From positions 1 to 64,000 of the forward strand of contig NZ_CP010310.2 in the NCBI RefSeq assembly GCF_000815105.2: a stretch of 64,000 nt of DNA. Reading direction: 5' to 3'. The notes under the pieces were generated by a model that saw nothing but the letters and a program-made list of their open reading frames with translations, searched no databases and was not told where the DNA came from. A program made the position numbers and the translations under genes. The DNA comes from Pandoraea pulmonicola (GTDB taxonomy: Bacteria > Pseudomonadota > Gammaproteobacteria > Burkholderiales > Burkholderiaceae). How positions within the stretch are numbered: position 1 is the stretch's first letter; each line of letters starts with the position of its first letter. Below, one piece after another: positions 57,674 through 64,000 of this stretch.

Positions 57674-59089
57674 TCACCGGTTGTTGGTGCCCATGATCTG
57701 GTCCATAAGCGCCTCCTCACCCCGCTTGCGCAAGAATTCTCGAGCGAGTTCCTTATAGGTCGCCAACTGCTGTGTCTTCATGATGCCGACCCCGACCTGT
57801 GCCTGCGTTTCGTGATCTCCCGGCAGACCGAGATTAATCAACTGCGCCGCCATTTCCTGCTCATATCCGGCGAGCATGTCCTGCATTTTCTGACGCGCTC
57901 GCTCTGTCCCTTCGGGATCCAATCGTGCCAGCACTTGCTGCCAAGGCTCCCATTCGACCAGAAAATACTGAGGGAACTCCGCGGACTCTCGAGCGTGAAC
58001 CTCCTGCTCGGCGTTCGTCAGACCCTCTGGCGTCACCCCCGCAGCGTTGAAGAAGCGCATGTTCGCGATATCAGTGGGCAATTTCAACCGATCACGCAAG
58101 TGGACCTGATAGGCCAGGAAGACCTCGATTTCGTCAACGCGCGGCAACGATCGGGCTTTCATGCGGGCGATTTTCTCCAGTGCGTCCAGACGGAATGCGC
58201 CGCGCCCGCGCTCGACGATCTCGACGAGGTTATTGTCGTGATCGCCACGGCTGATGGCGCGCGCATGACTGAGTTTCGTCAGGTTGTTATATGTGAGCGC
58301 GACGCGATCCTCACAGGTCTCGGCGGCTCCTTGGGCGGCCTGGAAGGTCAATTGGCGAAGCTCCCCATCCTGGGCGAGCCCGGATAGCCAACTGGCGAGC
58401 TTCGTCTTGAATTCAGCGTTGTAGTTGACGGACGCTTTCAATCGGTCCAGAAAACGGGAGAACTCTGCGGCGTGTGCTTCTTCGCCGTACGCTTGCCATT
58501 GGTGAACCTGCGCTTGCTCGTCGTTTCGGAACCAGTCTCGAACGGCTTCGTGAAGGGGACGCGTTTCCGCCTTGATCGCACCGGGGGGCGTCATGGAGAA
58601 GTGCGTCTGATGCGTGCCATCCCATCGTATGGCACGTATGAGCGCCAGCATCTCCGCGGGAATTCGCGCTTCCATGAGCGCTGCGCGTTCGAACGAGTTT
58701 GATGGCCCGTCGGACGGATCAGGGATCCAACGGCACCGTGCGGAACTCTCCTGGATGGACGTCGACCAGTCCGATTGTTGCAATGTTCCGGGAGGCTGTT
58801 CGACGAAGCGTCGCAAGGCGCTCACCGCCAAGTCATGGGTACGTTGTTCCGTTCGTCCACCGGCCTGAACCGCCTGACCGGTGCCCGTCCCCGCTTCGAG
58901 GGGGGGCACGCATCGGCCCGGACTCGATGGCGCATGGGACCGCCCGTCAATCTGACACACTTCGCGCACGTTGGTGCCAAGGGTAGACAACCGCGTCGAA
59001 GTTGATGCTGACGGAGTACGTTGTGCCGACGTCGAGGTCGCCATGCGGGGCGGGGAGCTTAGAGCCCCAGTGCTTGAAACGGGACGCAT
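57674..59089 (-). CDS. NEL-type E3 ubiquitin ligase effector, repeat-less
   Basis: The 471-residue protein has a C-terminal NEL domain (about 177-471), the IpaH/SspH/SlrP-type bacterial E3 ubiquitin ligase. The catalytic motif is Cys259-Glu-Asp in ETCEDRVALTYNNL. Further NEL landmarks are FRLDALEKIA, VDEIEVFLAYQVHL, MRFFNAAGVT and ESAEFPQYFLVEWEPW. Such ligases form a thioester with ubiquitin inside eukaryotic host cells after type III secretion. Residues 1-45 match the leader of the three paralogues. The middle region (50-176) has neither leucine-rich repeats nor the HTH-like repeats. The start has a GTGAGGCAAGCC leader like its relatives. It lies in the tRNA-Leu-flanked cluster. Confidence 0.87.
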   Translation of the reverse strand: MRPVSSTGALSSPPRMATSTSAQRTPSASTSTRLSTLGTNVREVCQIDGRSHAPSSPGRCVPPLEAGTGTGQAVQAGGRTEQRTHDLAVSALRRFVEQPPGTLQQSDWSTSIQESSARCRWIPDPSDGPSNSFERAALMEARIPAEMLALIRAIRWDGTHQTHFSMTPPGAIKAETRPLHEAVRDWFRNDEQAQVHQWQAYGEEAHAAEFSRFLDRLKASVNYNAEFKTKLASWLSGLAQDGELRQLTFQAAQGAAETCEDRVALTYNNLTKLSHARAISRGDHDNNLVEIVERGRGAFRLDALEKIARMKARSLPRVDEIEVFLAYQVHLRDRLKLPTDIANMRFFNAAGVTPEGLTNAEQEVHARESAEFPQYFLVEWEPWQQVLARLDPEGTERARQKMQDMLAGYEQEMAAQLINLGLPGDHETQAQVGVGIMKTQQLATYKELAREFLRKRGEEALMDQIMGTNNR

Positions 59090-59183
59090 TGGCTTGCCTC
59101 ACGGGAGTTTCTTGATCGCGGCGTCCTGTCATCGTTGCGGCCCGCCGAATGCACTTGATTGTCGCAGGGGCTCACCAACCCCA

Positions 59184-59199
59184 CATGCATAAATCGCTC
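59184..59199 (-). promoter_or_regulatory. Variant of the shared effector upstream motif
   Basis: The minus strand reads GAGCGATTTATGCATG, two changes from the motif at 36384 and 61944. It is 95 bases before the start of the repeat-less NEL gene. Confidence 0.5.
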
Positions 59200-59243
59200 T
59201 TTCGCCATTGCGCCATTGCGCAAATGCGAATGGAAATTTCCGC

Positions 59244-59366
59244 GATCGCGTTTGCGGGGCTAGCGATGCTCTCGGGCTTTACGTGGGTGCACATGCTCGC
59301 CAGGACGGAGCTGTTTCCGCCGCGTATCTGTGCGCTGGCAGTGGGCTGCCCGTCGCCGCTGATCGA
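59244..59366 (+). pseudogene. Duplicated fragment of the MFS transporter gene
   Basis: About 120 bases match 57272-57395 of the MFS gene (MLSGFTWVHMLARTELFPP is still readable). The match then jumps to the NEL gene 3' end, leaving out about 270 bases. Left of the fragment, GGAAATTTCCGCGATCGCG resembles the leader of the effector genes. The fragment is a scar of a tandem duplication of the region. Confidence 0.85.
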
Positions 59367-59377
59367 CGCCGAAGCCG

Positions 59378-61105
59378 TCACCGGTTGTCGGCGCCCATGA
59401 TCCGGTCCATAAGCGCCTCCTCGCCCCGCTTGCGCAAGAATTCTCGAGTGAGCTCCTTATAGGTCGCCAACTGCTGTGCCTTCATGATGCCGACTCCGAC
59501 CTGTGCCTGCGTATCGTGATCTCCCGGCAGACCGAGACTGACCAACTGCGTCGCCATTTCCTGCTCATATCTGGCGAGCATGTCCTGCATTTTCTGATGC
59601 GCTCGCTCTGTCCCCTCGGGATCCAATCGCGCCAGCACTTGCTGCCAAGGCTCCCATTCGACCAGAAAATACTGAGGGAACTCCGCGGACTCACGGGCGT
59701 GAACCTCTTGCTCGGCGTTCTCCAGTTCCGTCGCCGTCACCCCCGCGACGTTAAAAAAGCGCATATTCGCGATGTCAGTGGGCAATTTCAACCGCTCACG
59801 CAAGTGGACCTGATAGGCCAGGAAAACCTCGATTTCGTCGACGCGCGGTAACGATCGGGCTTTCGTGCGGGCGATTTTCTCCAGTGCGTCCAGACGGAAT
59901 GCGCCGCGCCCGCGCTCGACGATCTCGACGAGGCTATTGTCGTGATCGCCACGGCTGACGGCGCGCGCATGACTGAGTTTCGTCAGGTTGTTATATGTGA
60001 GCGCGACGCGATCCTCGCAGGTCTCGGTGGCCTCTTGGGCAGCCAGGAAGGCCAGTTGACGAAGTTCTCCATCCTGGGCAAGCTTGGCCAACCATCCGGC
60101 TACCGCCGTCTTGAATTCAGCGTTGTAGTTGATGGACGCTTTCAAACGGTTCAGAAAACGGAAGAACTGTGCGGCGTGCGGTTCTTCGCTGTGCGCTTGC
60201 CATTGGTGAATCTGTGCTTGTTCGTCGTTGCTGAACCAGTCTCGCACGGCTTCGTGAAGGGGGCGCGGTGCTGCACGGATGTACGCATTCCTAATCGTGT
60301 TGAGCCGGTCCTCGCCGCGCTGGGTCAGTGTGCCGTTTGCACGAAGGTAATTTCTCAGTGCCGCAAGCGAGACATTGTCCCGCCTGGCCAGACCGCCGAG
60401 CCCACCCGAGGCCTCGATCCCCGCTTGGCCGAGGTCCGACCATGCCCGCAACATGGTGTCAGTGACCATCACATTACCCACCGCGTTGAGCCGGTCTTCG
60501 CCAAGCGCGGTCAGGCGGCCGTCTGCACGAAGGTAGCGTCTCAATGCCGCAAGCGAGACATTGTCCCGCCTGGCCAGACCGCCGAGCCCACCCATAGCCT
60601 CGATCCCTGTCTGACCGAGGGCCGTCCATGTCTGCAACATGACGGTGGTGATTCTCGCGTTCCTGCCCGACGCGTCAGTCCTTCGCCCGGGGTCTCCGGC
60701 CACGCGCGGCATGAGAGCCGCATCCCTTCCACGGCTTGCGTTCCGTGGCGCCGAATGCCTTTCCGATCCGCCGTACGAGGTGATTTCCAGCGTTAGTGTT
60801 GCGATGGAAAGCGGTCGTTGGGCCGAACTCGACGGCATGCCGACCAACGCCTGGGCATTGGCATCAGGTGCGAGTACGCCGCGTTGGGAGTCCAGAGACC
60901 CATCCACGATTTCCGGGACTTCGGAAGTTGGCGATCGTTGGGCCGAACTCGACGGCATGCCGAGCCGTTCATCGGCCTGACACACCGCGCGCACGTTGGC
61001 AGCCAGCACGGTCGGCGGCTCTCCGTTCTGTCGAGACTGCGCCGACGTTGAGGCAGTCACCGGGGGCTGGGAGCGCGTAGCTCCAGTACTGAGAACTTGA
61101 TCCAT
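59378..61105 (-). CDS. NEL-type E3 ubiquitin ligase effector with HTH-like repeats
   Basis: A 575-residue protein. Residues 1-50 are the family leader (PVTASTSAQ ... LAANVRAV); 50-100 repeat the phrase GMPSSSAQR. Two 61-62 residue repeats span about 150-270 (GGLGGLARRDNVSLAALR then YLRADGRLT). A NEL ligase domain fills 281-575, with catalytic Cys363-Glu-Asp and the same landmarks as its neighbour, to which it is nearly identical over this domain. Known NEL effectors use leucine-rich repeats to pick substrates; here the HTH-like repeats occupy that position, so I infer they bind the target. The start has a GTGAGAAGCC site. It follows the 246-residue paralogue by 33 bases on the same strand, so they form an operon. 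Confidence 0.87.
   Translation of the reverse strand: MDQVLSTGATRSQPPVTASTSAQSRQNGEPPTVLAANVRAVCQADERLGMPSSSAQRSPTSEVPEIVDGSLDSQRGVLAPDANAQALVGMPSSSAQRPLSIATLTLEITSYGGSERHSAPRNASRGRDAALMPRVAGDPGRRTDASGRNARITTVMLQTWTALGQTGIEAMGGLGGLARRDNVSLAALRRYLRADGRLTALGEDRLNAVGNVMVTDTMLRAWSDLGQAGIEASGGLGGLARRDNVSLAALRNYLRANGTLTQRGEDRLNTIRNAYIRAAPRPLHEAVRDWFSNDEQAQIHQWQAHSEEPHAAQFFRFLNRLKASINYNAEFKTAVAGWLAKLAQDGELRQLAFLAAQEATETCEDRVALTYNNLTKLSHARAVSRGDHDNSLVEIVERGRGAFRLDALEKIARTKARSLPRVDEIEVFLAYQVHLRERLKLPTDIANMRFFNVAGVTATELENAEQEVHARESAEFPQYFLVEWEPWQQVLARLDPEGTERAHQKMQDMLARYEQEMATQLVSLGLPGDHDTQAQVGVGIMKAQQLATYKELTREFLRKRGEEALMDRIMGADNR
60296..60658 (-). repeat. Two HTH-like coding repeats in the NEL effector
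   Basis: Two units of 61-62 codons encode the pattern GGLGGLARRDNVSLAALR-x-YLRA-x-G-x-LT-x2-GEDRLN. They are of the same family as the six repeats at 34.7-35.8 kb. Confidence 0.85.
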
Positions 61106-61138
61106 GGCTTCTCACGATAGAAATTTCTGCGGTCGCGA

Positions 61139-61879
61139 TTACCTGGTGTCAGGGAGGTTCCCATTCCCACCCGGGTTGAGCCGGTTTTCGCCTCGCTGGG
61201 GCAGGCTGCCGTCTCCTCGAAGGAGACGTCTCAGTGTCGCGAGCGAGATATTCCTCTGTCTGGCCAGACCTTCGAACCCACCCGCATCCCTGTTCCCGTA
61301 GAGCTGGTCTTCGCCGCGCGGAGTCAGGCTGCCGTCTCCACGAAGGTATAGATTCAGCACCGCAGGCGGGATACCTTCCCATCTGGCCAGTGCGGTGAGC
61401 CCACCCGCGGCCTCGATTCCCGCTCGACCGAGGCCGCGCCACCTCAGCAACATGGCGTTGGTGATCGTCGCATTCCTGTGCGACGGGCCAGGCCTTTGTT
61501 CGGCAATTTCGGCTGGGGGCTGTATGGGAACGGCATCCCTTCCACTGTTAGCGTCCTGTGGTACCGAAGGCCTTTCCGATTCGCCGTCCGAGATGGCTTC
61601 CGGTGTTGCGGGAGAATGCGGTCGTTGGGCCGAGCTCGACGGCATGCCGGAGGCCCGCGCGCCCGGCAGCGCTCGGCGAACGACTGACGGGGTGTCGGGA
61701 GGCGACGGTCGTTGGACTGAACCCGACGGCATGTCGAGCCGCTCATCGGCTTGACGCACCATACCCACATTGGCAGCCAGCGCAGTTGGCGGCTGTCCGA
61801 TCTGTCGAGACTGCGCCGACGTCGAGGCAGTCACCGGGGATGGGGAGCGCGAGGCTCCAAGGCTGGGAACGTGACTCAT
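61139..61879 (-). CDS. Short effector paralogue with HTH-like repeats, no NEL domain
   Basis: The 246-residue protein has the family leader (PVTASTSAQSRQ ... LAANVG) and two GMPSSSAQR-like phrases. One full HTH-like repeat (about 140-195) and a second, shorter one (about 196-235; GGFEGLARQRNISLATLR) follow. It stops before any NEL domain, so it may be a natural short form, a binding-only decoy, or a truncated gene. The ATG has GTGAGAAGCC before it. It is the first gene of an operon with the 575-residue NEL effector. Confidence 0.75.
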   Translation of the reverse strand: MSHVPSLGASRSPSPVTASTSAQSRQIGQPPTALAANVGMVRQADERLDMPSGSVQRPSPPDTPSVVRRALPGARASGMPSSSAQRPHSPATPEAISDGESERPSVPQDANSGRDAVPIQPPAEIAEQRPGPSHRNATITNAMLLRWRGLGRAGIEAAGGLTALARWEGIPPAVLNLYLRGDGSLTPRGEDQLYGNRDAGGFEGLARQRNISLATLRRLLRGDGSLPQRGENRLNPGGNGNLPDTR

Positions 61880-61943
61880 GGCTTCTCACATGACGGAAAT
61901 TTTTGCGATCGCAATCGACTGTCGCATGGTCTCGCCATCTGTG

Positions 61944-61959
61944 CTTGCATGAATCGCTC
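61944..61959 (-). promoter_or_regulatory. Shared effector upstream motif, operon copy
   Basis: The minus strand reads GAGCGATTCATGCAAG, identical to the copy at 36384-36399, and lies 65 bases before the 246-residue gene. Similarity continues downstream (GATGGCG-A/G-G). A second conserved element GCGATCGCAAAAATTTC lies nearer to the gene. Confidence 0.55.
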
Positions 61960-61968
61960 ACGGCGCTT

Positions 61969-62026
61969 CCCCGGGCGTAAACGGAAAAGGCAGAAGAGCT
62001 AACGCTCCTCTGCCTTTTGAATTCCT
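61969..62026 (-). terminator. tRNA-Leu terminator and right copy of the flanking repeat
   Basis: The stem AAAAGGCAGAAGAGC / GCTCCTCTGCCTTTT (61985-62018) closes transcription from tRNA-Leu on the minus strand. It also ends the preceding sequence on the plus strand. Together with the tRNA 3' end it is repeated at 57577-57652. Confidence 0.8.
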
Positions 62027-62111
62027 TGGTGCCCAGGGCGGGACTCGAACCCGCACGCCTCTCGGCGCTACCCCCTCAAGATAGTGCGTCTACCAATTCC
62101 GCCACCTGGGC
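62027..62111 (-). tRNA. tRNA-Leu(GAG)
   Basis: The 85-base minus-strand gene folds as a leucine tRNA with a long variable arm. The acceptor stem is GCCCAGG / CCTGGGC, the D arm contains GGAATTGGTAGACGC, the anticodon loop TTGAGGG gives GAG at 62075-62077, and the T arm has GGTTCGAGTCCC. The CCA end is encoded. It is close to the E. coli tRNA-Leu(GAG). The DNA downstream of its 3' end carries the effector cluster. Confidence 0.97.
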
Positions 62112-62123
62112 AAGGGGAGCGCG

Positions 62124-62152
62124 ATTGTAACGGGAAAATTTAATTTTGTGAA
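62124..62152 (-). promoter_or_regulatory. Sigma-70 promoter of tRNA-Leu
   Basis: On the minus strand TTCACA and TACAAT are separated by 17 bases, an excellent -35/-10 pair, with the -10 ending 13 bases before the tRNA 5' end. The spacer is AT-rich. Confidence 0.8.
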
Positions 62153-62280
62153 TGCTTCTCGTACCTCTCATCCCTGTATTTGTCTCAGTTGTGACATGCC
62201 CCAGCGCGCAGGAGAATGAACTCAACACGGCGCCATCGAGGTTCCGGGCAACCCTTCAACAACTCGCAAGGAGAAACATC

Positions 62281-62358
62281 ATGCAACTGATCGCCGCCGC
62301 TCTGGGTGCCGCCTTCGCCTACGTCTCCCATACCTACGACCTGCCGATGTGGCTGTGA
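62281..62358 (+). CDS. Possible 25-residue small protein
   Basis: An ATG with a perfect AAGGAG site at seven bases opens a 25-codon frame: a short hydrophobic helix (LIAAALGAAFAYV) followed by SHTYDLPMWL. It ends 90 bases before the acetyltransferase gene and could be a small membrane peptide or an upstream leader for it. Confidence 0.45.
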   Translation: MQLIAAALGAAFAYVSHTYDLPMWL

Positions 62359-62447
62359 AAGCCGCCGGTACTGCAAAAAACCATCGACCTTGCAGCGCTA
62401 CCGACCGACAATGGTTCTCCTCGAAATGTCATCAGCCAAGGGGAACC

Positions 62448-62969
62448 ATGTCGTCAGCGCCGCATGCCATTCGCATCGAATCGCAACGTTTGACCCTCCG
62501 CCCGTTCCAACCCGCCGACGCGCCCGAAGCCTTTGATTGCATCTCCGCGCGTCTTGCCCGCTACATGTCCTGGGAGCCGTCACCGGACCTCGAACACTTC
62601 GAATCCGTATGGCAGACGTGGCTGACGCAAATGACGAACGGAACGGACTACGTCTTCACGGTTCGCCTGCATGACGGCGACGCGTTCCTCGGACTCGCCG
62701 GACTCCATCGCACGACAGACGAATACCCCGAACTCGGTATCTGGATCCGGGAGAGCCAGCATGGCAACGGATTCGGGACGGAGGCCGTTCGCGCCGTCGC
62801 CGATTGGGGCGCTCGCGTACTCGGCATTCGCGGGTACGTCTACCCGGTCGCGACGGAAAACACGCCGAGCCGCCGTATCGCCGAATCGCTGGGCGGCGTT
62901 GTCATCGACGCGCGTACCACGCCGAAGTACGCATTGGTGATCTACAGGATTCCGGTCGCTCCGCATTGA
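62448..62969 (+). CDS. GNAT family N-acetyltransferase
   Basis: The 173-residue protein is a RimJ/RimL-like GNAT enzyme that transfers acetyl from acetyl-CoA to an amino group. The opening RIESQRLTLRPFQPADAPEA, the acetyl-CoA loop region IRESQHGNGFGTEAVRAVAD and ENTPSRRIAESLGG are standard. The ATG at 62448 has an AAGGGGAA site. The substrate is unknown. A strong terminator follows. Confidence 0.9.
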   Translation: MSSAPHAIRIESQRLTLRPFQPADAPEAFDCISARLARYMSWEPSPDLEHFESVWQTWLTQMTNGTDYVFTVRLHDGDAFLGLAGLHRTTDEYPELGIWIRESQHGNGFGTEAVRAVADWGARVLGIRGYVYPVATENTPSRRIAESLGGVVIDARTTPKYALVIYRIPVAPH

Positions 62970-62980
62970 GCGGAAAAAAA

Positions 62981-63013
62981 GCACGCCGGGCGGAACCGGC
63001 GTGCCTTGTTTTG
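62981..63013 (+). terminator. Terminator between the GNAT and receptor genes
   Basis: GCACGCCGG and CCGGCGTGC form a stem followed by CTTGTTTTG; A residues on the left make it usable for the converging receptor gene too. Confidence 0.85.
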
Positions 63014-63045
63014 TCCCGGACGGACAATCGCGTCCCGTTATCTTG

Positions 63046-64000
63046 TCAGGCCGCCCGACGCTGCGTCGACGCAACCACCGACAGCGATGGCGCAGCGCCC
63101 AGACCGCGCAGTCCTTCGTGCTGCCCCTCGCGCAAGCGGAAGCGCGCCACCGTCTCGGCCAGCATGCGCGCCTGCTCGCTCAGCATCGCCGATGCCGCCG
63201 CCGACTCCTCGACCAGCGCCGCGTTCTGCTGCGTGGCCTGATCCATCTCCGAAACCGACCGGTCGATCTGGCTGATGCCCGTGCTCTGCTCGGTCATCGC
63301 GGCATGGATCTCGCCGACCAGACGCTGCACGCGCGTAATGCCCTCGACGATCTCGTGCATCGTCGTGCCCGCCGCCTGGACACGTTCGGTGCCGCTCTTC
63401 ACGTTCTGCACCGACGTCTCGATCAGCGCCTTGATCTCCTGCGCCGCCGCCGCGCTGCGCTGCGCCAACGTGCGCACTTCGCCCGCCACCACGGCGAAGC
63501 CGCGGCCCTGCTCGCCCGCGCGCGCCGCCTCCACCGCCGCGTTGAGCGCCAGGATGTTGGTCTGGAACGCAATGCCGTCGATCACGCTGATGATCTCCGT
63601 GATGCGCTCCGACGACTGTGTGATCTCCCCCATCGTGCTCACGGCGTCGGTCACCACCTGACCGCCGCGCGCGGCAGCCGCGCTCGCATCGTTGGCCAGA
63701 CGCGTTGCGTGCTCGGCCGTATCGGCCGTCTGCTTCACGCTGGACGTCAACTGGGTGAGTGCCGACGACGTCTCCTGCAACGAACCCGCCGACGCCTCCG
63801 TGCGCTGCGACAGATCGCGGTTGCCCATCTCGATCTCGCTCGTGGCCGATGTCATCGACGCGACGCCCGAACGCACGTCGAGCATGACCGAGCTGATCTT
63901 GTCGACGAATGCATTGAACGACTTCGAGATCTGCGCGACTTCGTCATCGCCGACGACATCCAGTCGCTGCCTCATGTCGCCATCGCCCGAACCGATGGTG
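63046..64000 (-). CDS. Methyl-accepting chemotaxis protein, C-terminal part
   Basis: The frame stays open past the end of the window, so only the C-terminal 317 or so residues are seen. These cover the end of a HAMP domain and the whole cytoplasmic signalling coiled coil. The hairpin tip [20 protein letters not shown] is the canonical contact site for CheA and CheW. Methylation helices with Glu/Gln pairs flank it. The C-terminus (ASTQRRAA) lacks the NWETF receptor pentapeptide. The sensory domain lies outside the window. Confidence 0.95.
   Translation of the reverse strand, partial: TIGSGDGDMRQRLDVVGDDEVAQISKSFNAFVDKISSVMLDVRSGVASMTSATSEIEMGNRDLSQRTEASAGSLQETSSALTQLTSSVKQTADTAEHATRLANDASAAAARGGQVVTDAVSTMGEITQSSERITEIISVIDGIAFQTNILALNAAVEAARAGEQGRGFAVVAGEVRTLAQRSAAAAQEIKALIETSVQNVKSGTERVQAAGTTMHEIVEGITRVQRLVGEIHAAMTEQSTGISQIDRSVSEMDQATQQNAALVEESAAASAMLSEQARMLAETVARFRLREGQHEGLRGLGAAPSLSVVASTQRRAA

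Overview
The window opens exactly on dnaA and runs dnaA, dnaN, gyrB, so it is a chromosome start in the common dnaA-first orientation. High GC, NRPS-free housekeeping content, LysP, formamidase FmdA/FmdB, a 447-residue NADP glutamate dehydrogenase, two-partner secretion genes and a tRNA-Leu(GAG) all fit a beta-proteobacterium of the Burkholderiaceae. Pandoraea is my best guess, but that genus call is inference and was not tested by any search.

Layout. 1-5.6 kb: replication core. 5.7-15.6 kb: a defence-type island placed directly after gyrB. It holds a ComEC-like metallo-beta-lactamase, a 1943-residue trypsin-like protease fused to a STAND-type P-loop NTPase, a small third gene (together resembling type I AVAST), and on the other strand an AAA_13/RloC-like ATPase with a possible anticodon-nuclease tail. 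15.9-17.7 kb: a protein with an eCIS-core (DUF4157) HExxH domain. 18.2-32.4 kb: a two-partner secretion / contact-dependent inhibition locus (FhaC-type exporter, 3004-residue FhaB/CdiA protein, membrane immunity candidate), followed by a displaced orphan toxin-immunity module broken by an amber codon. 32.4-37.3 kb: a scrap zone with IS5- and IS3-type remnants, an azoreductase/ArsR/SRPBCC group, a six-repeat protein, and a gene that is both frameshifted and truncated by an IS3 remnant. 37.9-57.6 kb: mostly ordinary metabolism and regulation (LysP, an autotransporter, FmdAB, GdhA, three sigma-54 activators, an Nramp-like transporter, a PrpR-type regulator facing an isocitrate-lyase/PEP-mutase enzyme and an MHS-family transporter). 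57.6-62.0 kb: a small island next to tRNA-Leu. 62.0-64.0 kb: tRNA, a GNAT acetyltransferase and a partial chemotaxis receptor.

The most unusual system is the family of four paralogues at 34.7-36.3 kb and 57.7-61.9 kb. Two of them end in a NEL-type (IpaH/SspH-like) E3 ubiquitin ligase domain with the Cys-Glu-Asp catalytic motif, but carry no leucine-rich repeats. In three of the four, the central region is instead built of 61-62 residue helix-turn-helix-like repeats. All four share an N-terminal disordered leader of the kind seen in type III effectors, and three share an upstream DNA motif (core GAGCGATT-C/T-ATGCA). Three of the genes lie between the tRNA-Leu gene and a degraded copy of its 3' end plus terminator, which looks like an integration scar. 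I see no secretion apparatus for them in this window.
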